From: Rutpela maculata
Lineage: Eukaryota > Arthropoda > Insecta > Coleoptera > Cerambycidae
Direction: 5' to 3'
Length of the DNA stretch: 64,000 nucleotides
Assembly (NCBI GenBank): GCA_936432065.2
Contig: OW386287.2
Location: 190,835,729 to 190,899,728 of the forward strand
Below, piece after piece: positions 45,370 to 56,987 of the stretch (positions are counted from its first letter, which is position 1; every line of letters starts with the position of its first letter). The notes under the pieces were generated by a model. The model made no database searches, had not been told where the DNA came from, and saw nothing but the letters and a program-made list of their open reading frames with translations. Position numbers and translations under genes: made by a program.

Positions 45370-46187
45370 GGTACCAAATGATATTTGAAAAGTACCAAAG
45401 GAACTTTGGAATATCGCACTATAAAATTTTAATAAGTAAACATATTACAAATTAGGTACTAGCAATTGCATCATTTACTTATATCATTAATCCTGAAAAC
45501 ATAAAGGTTCACACATCAAAAGAATGTATAAGGCGTTTTGATTAATTTTATATAATAAAATGAAAGAAAGTAATTTTGGGATAGTCTTGTTTAAGGTAAG
45601 TATTTTTTTTTAATTTTCCTAGTTCGTAATATTTGCAAGATCAATACATATTTAGATTATACGTTAAAAATTCATCACCAAAAAGGTTGTAATTATGAAA
45701 TGAAAATCATAAAAATTTAAAGTAGCTAATATATCAAAACCCATGTGTATACATTTTAGAGATGGTCGTAATTAGATATTAGCATTTCATCACTTAAAAA
45801 TATTGAAAATAATTCTGTAAACTTGCTATTTTGATATTTATTTATTGAATCTTCAATAATTAATCTATTTATTTTGTGAACGGTGGAAATTTATAAAATT
45901 AAATACATAGGTAAGTACTTGACTTATCTCTAGACAGTATTTATTTAACAAGGTACATATTAAATCATCAATAAATACGAATTTCTAACAGCCAGGTAAT
46001 TTTCACACTGGTAAATACCAGTAAATTTATATATTACTTGAAACATAAATTCATTAAAATGTTTTTATATTATTTACATGAATTATGAAGTAGAATAAAT
46101 TACGTTATTATTTAATGTAAATGAATGAAGATCACTATAATTTAATTAGTTATTTGCAATTTATTAAATTTCTGTACGCCTTATACA
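45370..46187. other. Nothing recognised
   Basis: A+T-rich, without coding similarity. At 46187 ttatacagggtgactcag resembles one end of a transposase-family TIR, but its partner was not found. Confidence 0.4.
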
Positions 46188-46387
46188 GGGTGACTCAGAG
46201 TAAAATTCAGTTTTTAAAAAATCATAACAAAGTTATTTAAACTGTTGAAACAATTTTAATTTAAAATTAAGATACTACATACATGAGGATTTTATTTTTT
46301 TAAAACTGGCGAGTATCTCGTAAATTATAACACACAGGAAGAAAATGAATATAAACATTCTTGTGGAAAATTTAATTATGTTTAATT

Positions 46388-47025
46388 ACTTCCACATCCA
46401 GTGGAAGTATAGTAACGACAAAAAAATTTTTTAAAATTTTTATTGTTCAAATAGGCTTAGAATGTCATGAAACGTCGAGATTTTAAGTTTGAGCGAAAAA
46501 AAATTTCTGTCTGTCTGTCGGTCTGTAACTTTTTTTTGTGCGCACGTTTACTCTGGAATCGTTTGAGATATTGACTTGAAATTTGGTACACATATGTACT
46601 TTAACGAGATCTAGAACTAGATTACATTTTCATCTTGTTCCGTCGAAGGGTTGGGGGGTAAATTGGGGTAAATTTGGGGAAAATAGGTAAATGAAGCAGA
46701 TAAGAGTCCATAAAATTGGTATTTAGTATATACAAGAGAAGCTAAGGTCCCAAAAAAAATTTTGGCATTAAAGGGGATGAAAAAAAATTGTGATTTAGTG
46801 TGTGCACAAGAACCAGAAACCTCAAAATATTTTTTTACTTCATCCACCCCCACTCCCAACCACCCCCACCCCATGTTTTATGGGTTTTTGTGGTAGAGGA
46901 TTTCAAATATTATAATATTAAAGTTCCATAAACAATTATTTCCACATACAATTTTTTTTCGTTGTGAGTGACTTGGTTAGAAAATCTGGATGTGGAAGTA
47001 GTGATCCCTTGGGCAGCAGTTTTTT
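46388..47025 (-). mobile_element. HINE/DINE-1-like element, copy 4
   Basis: Well-preserved ends: ACTTCCACATCCAGTGGAAG at the left, CTGGATGTGGAAGT plus gggcagcag and a T run at the right. GTCT microsatellite near 46506. It lacks one C-rich block found in copies 1 and 5, an internal deletion. Confidence 0.8.
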
Positions 47026-48874
47026 GTATAGATTATCTTTTTCAATATGATGCATTGTTTCCGAGTTATAAGCGAAGAATCGAAAAAAGGAACCTTTCCA
47101 CCCCCTCCCCCTTGAAGTGGCGGGGCTTGGGGCGGGGACTTTTAGTATGTTTACCTCCTAACTACACATCCCTGAAGAGGAAAATTCTCCCCTCCGAAAT
47201 GTTCTCTACAATCCCTTTTTGGGCATTCATTGATTGGACTATGCATGTCGCTTTGTCGTGTTTTGAATTGGTCATTAGTACAATAAATCAAAAGTTTTTT
47301 ATTTAGAATAGTCTTAGCAATTAAAAATGACTCGAAAAAAACTTTCATATGACAAAAATGTATCAGTGGTTATAATAAAAAATATATATTTATAAAATAA
47401 ATAAAAATAAAAATTTTCCTTATTGCCAACAGATCTACAGGACACAGCAACGTCGAATATATCATCACACAATTAAAAGGTCATTAAATACAACAAACAT
47501 AATGGAATATGAAGTTTAAAAAATTTCACTGCCACCTGCACCAATCGAGTAATAATATTTATGTAACAAGCAATTGGTAACCAAAACTCCGAACTTCTTT
47601 GTATTAGTGATGTCGCTAATGTAAACCTAAAGTGACCTGAATGCTTTGATAGCCATAATATGGCCCTTTCTAAAAAGAAAAGTGGACTTATTACATTTCC
47701 CTGCCTAGTAGACAGTCGCTATTTGTTGAAAATAAGGACAGATTTTTTTTTTACAAACATTACTAATGCCAAAAATATAGCAAACCAGAGTTCAGCGAAT
47801 ATATCTTATTTTTTTTTGAGAAATGAATACTTTATTGGTTTTAGATGATCTCCAGAAGATATTTATAATATATAAGATAACAGACTGCACATATGAGAAG
47901 TAATAAATTGTTAAATTACCCTTTGACAAGATTTGGTCTCTTAGACAACGCATAACCCAACAAAATGAGCCTAATTTTGAGTTAAATTTCTCAATATGCA
48001 TGTCCCAATTTAGATTAGTATCTATAGAAACGCCCAAGAACTTGATACTATTTAAATTTTCTACTAATCTATTCTGTAGACTGACATATAGGGATTCAAT
48101 TGGATTTTAAGTTCTGGATCGTTTACATAGAGTAAAAAAAGAATTGGTCCAAGTATGGATTCCTGAGGTATATATACCCTGTGTAATCTTTGTTATGTGA
48201 AATTTGTACAGTTTGCAAGCATTCAGACAGATATGACTTGGTGATCTGATCAAGGCAAACTACTCGGATTCTGTAACTCCTCAATATAGACTAGGCAAAA
48301 TTCTAGTAAAAGTAAATTCTAGTTTTCATGCAAGGAGCATTTTATGTAACAATTGAGTAACCATGCTGTTCCCCCTATTTCGACCCCCCTGAATTCGAAA
48401 ATCAGGGTTGCCAAGCTGAAAACTCGACCGGAAGTGAGGTAATTCAAGATGGCGTCCAATATGGCGTCAAAAACTGTACAACGGTGTATCTCCCGTCCCC
48501 TGTGTCTTAGAAACATTTTTTAATATCTAATTATATGTTTTTGAGGATGAGGAACACATATCAGTGGCATACCAAGGGGGAGGAGGGCGATGGATCGATG
48601 ATTTATCGCTCCGGGGATACCAATGGTATCGATAAAATGAATTGTATACCCATGAGTATATAGATGAGATCTTTTAAATTAATTCGGTTGTTGTCATAGT
48701 GTTTTTTAAACCTTCTAGTTTTTCCCATAATGGCCGACAACAGAGGATGCTGGCAGAGAAAGGCTCCTCATCAGTGCTAAAGAAAGGCAAAGTGCACACG
48801 ATTCCCAGTACTCAAATGCAATTTTATGTATTTTGAACTTATTTAGCAATGATGATGCTAAGAATAACAATAAC

Positions 48875-49550
48875 AAAAACCGCTGCCCAAGGAATCACTA
48901 CTTCCACCTCCAAGTCAATCACAACGAAAAAACTTTGTATGTGGAAATAATTGTTTATGGAACTTTAATAATATAATATTTGAAATCCTCTACCCCAAAA
49001 ACCCATAAAACGATACCCCACATCGGTAGTGGGGTGGGGGTGGTGAAAGGGGTGGCAGTGGGGGTGGATGAAGTAAAAAAATATTTTGAGGTTTTTGGTT
49101 CTTGTACATACACTAAATCACAATTTTTTTTCATCCCCTTTAATAAGGGGGGTGGGGGTGGTAATGGGGGTGGCTAATGCCAAAAATTTTTTTGAAACCT
49201 TAGCTTCTCTTGTATGTACTAAATACCAATTTTATGGACTCTTACCTGCTTTATTTACCCATTTACCCCAAATTTACCCCAATTTACCCCCCTACCCTTC
49301 GTCGGAACAACATGAAAATATAATCTAGTTCCAGATCTCGTTAAAGTACATATGTGTACCAAATTTCAAGTCAATATCTTAAACGGTTCCAGAGTAAACG
49401 TGCGCACAAAAAAAAGTTACAGACAGACAGAAATTTTTTTTTCGCTCTAACTTAAAATCTCGACGTTTCATGACATTTTCAGCCTATTTGAACAATAAAA
49501 ATTTTTGAAAATTTTTTTGTCGTTACTATACTTCCACTGGACGTGGAAGT
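48875..49550 (+). mobile_element. HINE/DINE-1-like element, copy 5
   Basis: Inverse orientation to copies 1-4: begins aaaaaccgctgcccaagg, with subterminal ACTTCCACCTCCA, and ends with the hairpin ACTTCCACTGGACGTGGAAG at 49529-49550. It lies within the 3.55-kb TIR element, so it is younger than that element. Confidence 0.8.
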
Positions 49551-49570
49551 AAAATGATGAAAATATTTAT

Positions 49571-50945
49571 TTGTATCACAAACCCTGTTATGCGAGTTTT
49601 ACATTTGCAGAAAAAATAGGAAAGCTGAAGAAGGGGACAGAGTATGTGCAGAAGGCTGCAGAAGCTTCAATGAGGGAAAGATCAGCTAGGTATCAGCATA
49701 TTACAAGATCAATGATTGGAAAAACTGATATGAAGAAATGCATTTCGTGTCAAAAGACAAGTAATGAACGTTTGAGGCAAGACATGTCCTGGGAAACTAT
49801 GATTACATGCTGCATATCATGATAAGTAGTATTTGTGACTTGATCATCAATGAAACGTTGCATCACAGTAGCTTTAAAACACAAAAGAAATAAGGAAAAC
49901 ACAAAAATTGAAGAAAAGAACCTTAAAAAGTGCCTACCTTTCTTCCAGATTTGCGAGGAAAAGGTGCAGTTGCATTACTTTACTTAACTTTATCATAAAT
50001 TATTTAACTTTGTTGACAACAATATTTTTTTTCATTTTAGGTTTTAGCTTTGGATGAGGTATGGAAAAGATACACTCAACGGGCTAGAGATATTAATGTT
50101 GAAGTTCCACGATCATTCAAATCGAGAAGGAGTAGTTTCAAAGAGAAATTGAAATGTAAAATTGAAGATTTCTATTAGTCTAGGAAATAGCGTGCAAATT
50201 CGACGACGAATGGTTACCGTCTGCCAGTCGGTAATCAAGAGACCATAAAGTACAAATTTTTTTTCTCTCTGGAACTTTTTGGTATGGTGGGGGGATTTAT
50301 TTTTTAATCGAATGATTATCGATATCTGTCCGCATAGGTAGTTAGTATATGTACCTCACATACCCCAATTACGTTGGCAGACGAAACTTCCGGTCGGCGC
50401 GCGCGTTAACCGGAAATAGAAACTAAAATTTTTTTTTTTTATTTGAGGTTAACGCGCGCCGATCGGAAGTTTCGTCTGCCAGCGTAATTGGGGTATGTGA
50501 AGTACGTATACTAACTACCTATGCGGACAGATATCGATAATCATTCGATTAAAAAATAAATGCCCCCCCCTCCCTATCCCCCCCACCATACCAAAGTTCC
50601 AGAGAGAAAAAAATTTTGTACTTATATGGTCTCTTCGATTACCGACTGGCAGACGGTAACCATTCGTCGCCGAATTTGCACGCTATTTCCTAGACTATAT
50701 TAGTTTTTCCAGCCATTAAATAGTGACATACATGAAAGACAAATCCTACTTATTCCAAAACAGAAAGGCAAGAAGTTAGATGCACATATTGCGAAGCCTC
50801 AGCTTCCAACTCCTGAGGATTGTGCATGGAAGATTGAAGAAGATTGTCTGATCCCAGTATTGATGACACTGCAAGTGGTTCTAAAGGCCTGCCCGGAAAT
50901 GAGCATTTGCGGATGCAAGGGGCAATGCAACACTAGGCTGACATT
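49571..50945 (+). pseudogene. CXC-domain (tesmin/TSO1-like) transposon gene remnant
   Basis: Three pieces read in order. At 49585-49800: CYASFTFAEKIGKLKK and MIGKTDMKKCISCQKTSNER. After an acceptor-like tttcattttag at 50039: VLALDEVWKRYTQRARDINV, then FKSRRSSFKEKLKCKIEDFY. After the foldback MITE (50178-50695): DIHERQILLIPKQKGKK, LPTPEDCAWKIEEDCLIPV and CPEMSICGCKGQCNTR, the start of a CXC cysteine motif (CxCKxxCxTR). I recall this combination from abundant, probably mobile, gene families in animals. Its role in transposition is not known to me. The C-terminus is lost near 50945. Confidence 0.6.
50178..50695. mobile_element. Near-perfect 518-bp foldback MITE
   Basis: Arms of about 245 bp, 50178-50425 against 50455-50695, from GTCTAGGAAATAGCGTGC to GCACGCTATTTCCTAGAC, are almost identical, including a G+C-rich segment (ggtcggcgcgcgcgttaac) near the apex. 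The flanks share TATTAG, a possible duplication. It interrupts the coding remnant after KIEDFY. A likely recent insertion. Confidence 0.9.
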
Positions 50946-51000
50946 TTATGTTAATAGATATAATTTCTAAACTTTCTTAATTATATATAGAACAATAAAT

Positions 51001-51398
51001 GTGAGGCGGAAAGCAAAAAGGGACCTCTTGTCGGCGATGTAAATTTTTCAGGACAGTTGAAATTAGTGGTTTGGGTCAAAATGATTGATTTTCGGATTTT
51101 GTCCTTTACAAATTGTAATCGATTACAAAACCGATATAATTGGATGAAACACTTAAAATAATCGATAAAGCAGTCAATGTTCAGCCCTGGAAAAAATACC
51201 TCCTAACGCTTATGGAGAAATAACAGGGGACCAACGAGAGGTCCCTTTTCATAAACGCACTAGTAACTTAAACAAAAAAAATCATGGAGACATGATTTTT
51301 GCACCAAATTGTTCAAAATTAGAGCTTAATTCATTTAATATCAATAACTAAAAATCGGAAATTGCCGACAAGAGGTCCCTTTTTGCTTTCCGACTCAC
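51001..51398. mobile_element. 398-bp MITE with about 35-bp TIRs
   Basis: gtgaggcggaaagcaaaaag...ctttttgctttccgactcac; the inverted match covers aagggacctcttgtcggc. AAAT flanks each end (50997-51000 and 51399-51402). It follows the decayed CXC motif within the 3.55-kb TIR element. Confidence 0.85.
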
Positions 51399-52689
51399 AA
51401 ATGTTATTTTTATGTGTTTGGATCTGTTCCTTGTCCTCAAAAAAATATAAAATTAGACATTATACCATGTATCTAGGTCACAGGAGAAGGAATAAGATAC
51501 GTGGTTGTATAGTATTGTCTCCATATTGGCTGCCATTTTGAATAGCTTACTTCGGGTCCCGTTTAAATGTGTTTAAATGTATTCCTCGCTCTCAAAAACA
51601 TGTTATTCGATATTTAAACCACGTTTCGAAGTGACAGGGGATGGGAGATACAATGTTTTATGGTTTTTGGCGCCATATTGGATGCCATCTTGAATATCTC
51701 ACTTCCGGTCGATTTCCCAGCCGGCAACCCTATATTTCCGGTTTCAGCGGGGTCAAAATGGACGGAAAAGCATGAATACTAAATTGTTACATAAAATGCT
51801 CCTTGCATCGTATTTTTCTGAAAAAAAGCCTAGTCTAATATTCTTAAAAGCAGTTGATTAATAGTGTCGAAGGCCTTTGAAAGGTCAAAATACAAACAGG
51901 CTACTAGTTCTCTTGTCTATGTATTGTTGCTGTTTTGCTAATATATTACCATTTCAGAAACGACACAAAATGATTGTATATTACCCTTTCAAAGACCTTT
52001 AACAAAGATGGTAAGACTGACACTGGCCTATAATTATTTACATGTAGTTCTCTCTTGTATATAGGGATGGCCTTTACTAATTTTAAGTCATCCGAAAATG
52101 TCTTAAACACTCATTAATCATATCTGTCATAGGATCACTTATGTACTCAGCTGTTTTCTTGATGATATATAGTGGAATGTCGTCAACATCACAGGAGTAT
52201 TTACTTGGCAATTGTGTTATTACATTATATACTTCTTTATGTGTTACAGTTTGTAGAAAAATTGAATTTACTTTTTCCGTTCTTGCCATTTCTCAAATAT
52301 CTATGTTTAATAAAGTTTGATTACTGAAAAGCATTGTTTTGGGTATTCAGCAGATAACTTTCAAAGAAACCATTCATTATTTTCACATTACACTGATCCG
52401 AGTCTGATCATGTTAATATATCAACAAGAAGTCTCCCTTACGAGACATCTTATCAAGAGATTTGTATTTAAAGTTTAACTAGGTACATTTTATCATTTCT
52501 ATCCACTTGGATACTGAAGTGAAAACGGACGTCAGGAAAGCTGTAAACAGACTATTCAAGAATAACATGCGGAATGAAACACAGCCAAGGAGCTGGGGCT
52601 TTCAAAGGCTCCAGCTCTACCTGTAACAGATTAGGTCATCATTCAGTCAGAAGAGGACCATCCAATTTACAGGTTTACTGTTCCATATA

Positions 52690-53215
52690 CACTGTAAAAA
52701 ATGTATGTAAAATTACATTTATGTATGTAAAACTACTTTGAAAGTTAGTTCAATTTTCTATGAAATTATACAAAATTAATTTATTTTTACCAGGACTTTC
52801 AGGGCAAAGTTAAACATATTTATGGTTTATTACATAGAGTGAATTAAAACTACACACATTGATGTATCTTTACTTCAATTAATGTATTTTTCAATATAAC
52901 TAAGATAATTATGTATGAATTACATAATAAAATGATGTATAAATACATAATCCGGTGAATTACATCAGTAATTACACAATTATATGGAATTTTACATGAA
53001 AACACGAAGCATTTCATACATTTGTGTACCATTACCAGAATAATCACTGGCAACAAATGGACTATCGATTATCCATGTAATCGTGATTACATGGATAGGA
53101 CATGGAAAGTCCTGGTAAAAATAAATTAATTATGTATAATTTCGTAGAAAACTGAACTAACTTTCAAAGTATTTTTATATACATAAATGAAATTTTGCAT
53201 ACATTTTTTACAGTG
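52690..53215. mobile_element. 526-bp Tc1/mariner-type MITE
   Basis: CACTGTAAAAAATGTATG...CATACATTTTTTACAGTG, flanked by TA on both sides (52688-52689, 53216-53217). Inverted matches extend more than 100 bp (actttgaaagttagttca and its complement). No coding capacity. Confidence 0.9.
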
Positions 53216-53224
53216 TAGTCACAT

Positions 53225-53892
53225 TACCTAGTGGAGATGACTGGGAATACGATAAATGGCATTATCCTGAGGGTCTGGAATGATATAGAGACAGATTGAA
53301 GATCCAAAAAGGTACCAGGCTGGCATACACGCATGCAAACCAAGGGTTAGTATATCATTTGGCAAGTACCCAAACAGAACTCGGTCAAAATTGTTTGGGG
53401 CATAGAGAATAAGGAAAGGATAGGCCGTATGGCAGGAGAACAAATCATAAACTTCTTTCCCCGGCCTTGAGCCAGCCTTCTGTTTGCCAAGAAATCTGAT
53501 TCATTGGTGTTGAAACTAAGCTCAAGCTGCCGGAATAAGTGAAGATTCAGTGTAAAGGAGCTTTTAACTAACTCCACGATCAAATGGCTGCTTGGGCTCA
53601 ATAGAAAATGAGGCAGAAAGAACAATAGAACGATAGAACATTAACAAACCAGGACTAAGATTCTCCAACACAATCGAATAAATTCAGCATGGTAAATTGT
53701 ACAAGAACATTTTTTGCATATGACGAAAAAAAAAACAAATTTAATAATCTCATGCATAATCCTTCCAATATCTCTACCAAAAAACTAAAATTACTTATGC
53801 CAATTGAGGAGAGGCTCTCTAAACTATCAAGAAAATTTGCCAAGCAGTCACATAACTTGCAGCTCACGGAACCAATGTTTATTAGCTTCTAG
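53225..53892 (+). pseudogene. Unrecognised coding remnant next to the TA MITE
   Basis: Plus-strand frames near 53228 read SGDDWEYDKWHYPEGLE, then in other frames FGKYPNRTRSKLFG, and from 53689 an open frame of 67 codons rich in Lys/Asn (STKKLKLLMPIEERLSKLSR). A further frame upstream of the MITE (52500-52620: DTEVKTDVRKAVNRLFKNNM) could belong to it. I do not recognise the family; it may be an old retroelement or viral-type insertion. Stops are frequent. Confidence 0.3.
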
Positions 53893-54049
53893 TTACAAAT
53901 TCCCAGAACAGACAATCAAAAAATGTTACTCAGCATGGCACAACACCAATGACTAATAAATAATTTTAAATCACAGTTTTAAATTTAGTATTTTTGCATT
54001 TACTGCATCTTTTTTTTTATACCTATTCATATTTTGTAAATATTATATA

Positions 54050-54984
54050 CAGTATGTCCCACTTTTCATGACTCCCATATCACAGCTCCCTTATTAACAA
54101 TTCGATTTTTTTTTAAATTTGGGTGAAAGATACTTACTCATCAGGAGACAGTGGCATGGTAAAATATTAAAAAATCCACCAGTGGCGTTCGTCGTTATGA
54201 AGAAAAATGAACCTAATTTAAAAAAAAAAGATAGGCATTTTTTTTTACAAAAATACTAACATAATATTATTGATCACCATGCTTCAGAATCTCTATAACC
54301 AAAATGTAACAATATTTTGATGTATAGTTTTTGAATTACGGCTCCCTTAGAATTGCATTTTTTAAACATTAAATAATCAATAACTTGGAAATGAATTGTT
54401 TTTCGAAAAAAAGTCAGTGATCATTTTCTTTTTAAATTTACTTTCTCTACCAGCCTATGTCCTCGATACTTTCAAATTCGGTAATTTTTAATGCCCGAAT
54501 AATTTACAGGGCTGCTGGCCCAAAATTTTTGGTAATTTATCAATGAAAATTCTTGGCCTACAAAATTTGAAAATATGAATGACAGTAGGTGCTAGAAACA
54601 GTGAGTTTAAAGCGAAAATGAGGAATGACTTTTTGAAAAACAATTCATTTCCAAGTTATTGATTATTTAATGTTTAAGAAATGCAATTTCAAGGGAGCCC
54701 CAATTCGAAACAATACATCAAAATATTGTTAAATTTTGGATATAGGGGTTTTGAAGCATGCTGATCAATAATATTGTGTTAGAATTTTTGTAAAAAAATG
54801 CCTAATATCTTTTTCTGGAAAATTAGATTCATTTTTATTCATAAGACGAACGCCACTGGTGGATTTTTAAATGTTTTATTATGTCACAGTTTCCTGGTGG
54901 ATAAGCACCTTCCACCCAAATTTTTAAAAAATCGTATTAATAAGGGAGTTGTGATATGGGAGTCATGAAAAGTGATACATACTG
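54050..54984. mobile_element. 935-bp foldback MITE with TA duplication
   Basis: CAGTATGTCCCACTTTTCAT at the left and its near-perfect complement at the right, flanked by TA. Arms of about 450 bp mirror around 54515, including ccaccagtggcgttcgtc (54175) and gacgaacgccactggtgg near 54845. Confidence 0.9.
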
Positions 54985-56329
54985 TATACCGATCATTGTA
55001 ATAAAATTTCTTTGATATGAATTGCAAGGAATTCAGATCATCAGTAATATTCAGGCAAGATTGATCAATTATAGAGCCATAATCACTATTTACTAAATCA
55101 CCTCAGTGGCGGATCCAGAGTAGGCTTCCGGAAGGGGCGTCAATTAACAAATAAGTAAAAGTAGAAATAACCTTATTCAATACATACAAAACAAAAATTT
55201 AAAAAAATGTCAATATGCACATATAAAAGCACTATTAACTAAAAGAAATAAAATGTGAGAAGACGCATTCTTAATAAAAAGAAAAAACAATGTATCAAAG
55301 AACCAAAAAATTTTAATTTTGTTTTTTTGTTTTGGCCTTCTATTTATTACTATATTACTTAATAACCACAACATTTTGCTTGATTTAGAAAAATATATAA
55401 AAGAACCCTTAAATTCGGGTTGGGTAAAAGTAAAATTTGAAGTACTTGGCTATTTGTTTTAGATTTATTACGCTGCGGGAGACGACACGGACATTTTCTT
55501 TAGAAAGAGTTTGCCGGGGACCACTGGAATTCGTCCATTCCTAGAAACAGACGCTTAGGAGAGACAGTTACCTACCAGTTACAAATAAATAACCAGATTG
55601 ATTATTAAGCTTCGAAATTTCATTAGGGGTCATAAGATAGTTTGAGATTTTTAAGCATTACGGAAATGCCATGAAAGGGTCATTCCATATCAAATCAACC
55701 AAGCAAAAAAAAATTACCATTCAGATTTTAACGAATTTTGGTACACATGTTCAACCCCTCCAAGATATTAAAAATCCAGAATTTAAAATTTTTCTGATGA
55801 GTACTTTCTTTTCTATAGGACTCGAAAGAATAAAAAATTAACACATTTTATTACAACAGGAGTATTTTTAATAATTATTATCTCAAGATGCTGAAGAAGA
55901 AATTTTTTGTGTAAGCACTCGCTTTGTAGCTTATGGACTAAAGTTTAGTTCTATTTAAAAAAATGGACATAATTTCTTTGTCTCAAGGTCACTCTCAAGA
56001 TCATAAATACTCAAATGGTATTATCTAAAAAAGTAATTTTTTTTTTCAACTGAAAAAATTAAGTAATATTTACTGAACTTTCCTGTACCTCTGTGCCAAT
56101 ATTGAAAGTGGGGCGACGACAAATAAGTAAGTAAATAAATAATAAAAGTGTTGGTACATGCGCTGCATAAAATATCGCCTAACCGCATCGCTCAGACCCG
56201 GCGCGCGACTAGCCTAGATCCGTCGTTTGCCGCGGATAGTGCATAATTAGGTGTATATTTATCAGGTTTTGAACATTTTAAATCAAATTAAATTATATTA
56301 CTTAATATTATCAATAGAGCAATGGATAA

Positions 56330-56819
56330 AAACACCGACAAAACATGTTAAATATGTGTTTTCGCGAGTCTGATTATTATAACGTAAAAGCAGAATGGCA
56401 TTTTTTTGCTACCAGTCATGGCAAAAATGTATGTGATGGACTAGGTGGAACTGTAAAACGACTTGCAGTGAAAGCAAGTCTATAACGACATTACTCTGAT
56501 CAAATTTTAACACCTCGACACCTATACAAATTTGTGACTGAGAGCATAAAAAATTTTAATATTATTTATTCCACAGACGATGACCATCAGCAGAATACTT
56601 TATACTTTATCTCTTGAAAGCAGATTTGACAAAGTGAAACCTGTTCATGGAATTCAACAATACCATTGTTTCATACCTAAGAAAGATATGGTTTTGAGAG
56701 GAAAATTCTATTTAAACAGCAGTAAGAGTACTGAATTTAACCTTGGAGATGGTTTACCTAATATTGAATTTGAGGAAATTTCTGGCTTTGTCACTGCCAT
56801 GTATGATGATTTCTGGTAG
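56330..56819 (+). pseudogene. Remnant of a multicopy insect protein family (HFFATSHGK motif)
   Basis: Frames near 56355 read ESDYYNVKAEWHFFATSHGK, then CDGLGGTVKRLAVKASL, a stop in place of one residue, and YSDQILTPRHLYKFVTESI. After a shift, VKPVHGIQQYHCFIPKKDMV and FNLGDGLPNIEFEE follow to the stop at 56817. I recall the motif W.FFATSHGK..CDG..G..KR from a protein family repeated many times in insects and other animals, function unknown. Only its C-terminal region remains. Position suggests it travels with the GGGTCATTCCAT-ended element. Confidence 0.7.
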
Positions 56820-56833
56820 CTAGGATGTGTACT

Positions 56834-56987
56834 CAAGGCCGTACCCAGAAAATATATACTTTTCATATCCAAAAGCTAACCCTTGGTGGAAATTGTTAAA
56901 AGAAAAGTGTATATTTACATTTACAAACATTTTTTGTTAGTCGACCCCCCCCCCCCCCCCCGAAACAAAATCCTGGGTACGCCCCTG
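56834..56987. mobile_element. Tiny hAT-like insertion with poly-C tract
   Basis: CAAGGCCGTACCCAG...CTGGGTACGCCCCTG imperfect ends, with a C run at 56945-56961. No matching 8-bp flank was found. Confidence 0.55.

Larger units (their letters stand above)
48287..51836. mobile_element. 3.55-kb element with about 250-bp TIRs carrying a CXC-domain gene
   Basis: The inverted ends start TAGACTAGGC, continue through ATGCAAGGAGCATTTTATGT, cgaccggaagtgag and aagatggc.tccaatatggcg, and match for about 250 bp (48287-48550 against 51590-51836). AATA flanks both sides (48283-48286, 51837-51840), a possible 4-bp duplication. Inside is a plus-strand gene remnant (49571-50945), itself interrupted by a HINE-like copy, a foldback MITE and a third MITE. 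The insertion disrupts the LINE RT between DLSKAF and IPQES. Confidence 0.75.
47790..52310 (-). mobile_element. Jockey/CR1-type LINE remnant, split by a 3.5-kb insertion
   Basis: Read from 52289: THKEVYNVITQLPSKYSCDV, IIKKTAEYISDPMTDMINEC, VKAIPIYKRELHVNNYRPVS, VLPSLLKVFERVIYNHF, then FDLSKAFDTINQLL at about 51850. The insertion 48287-51836 follows, then SYLSECLQTVQIS, VYIPQESILGPILFLLYVND and, near 47990-48037, MGVSIDTNLNWDMHIEKFNS. The order is correct for one RT gene on the minus strand. Stops and shifts make it dead. VPQG has become IPQE. Confidence 0.8.

Noticed and set aside
46187..46387. Left end of another TIR transposon (acagggtgactcag)
   Set aside because: No inverted partner found downstream, so no element is called.
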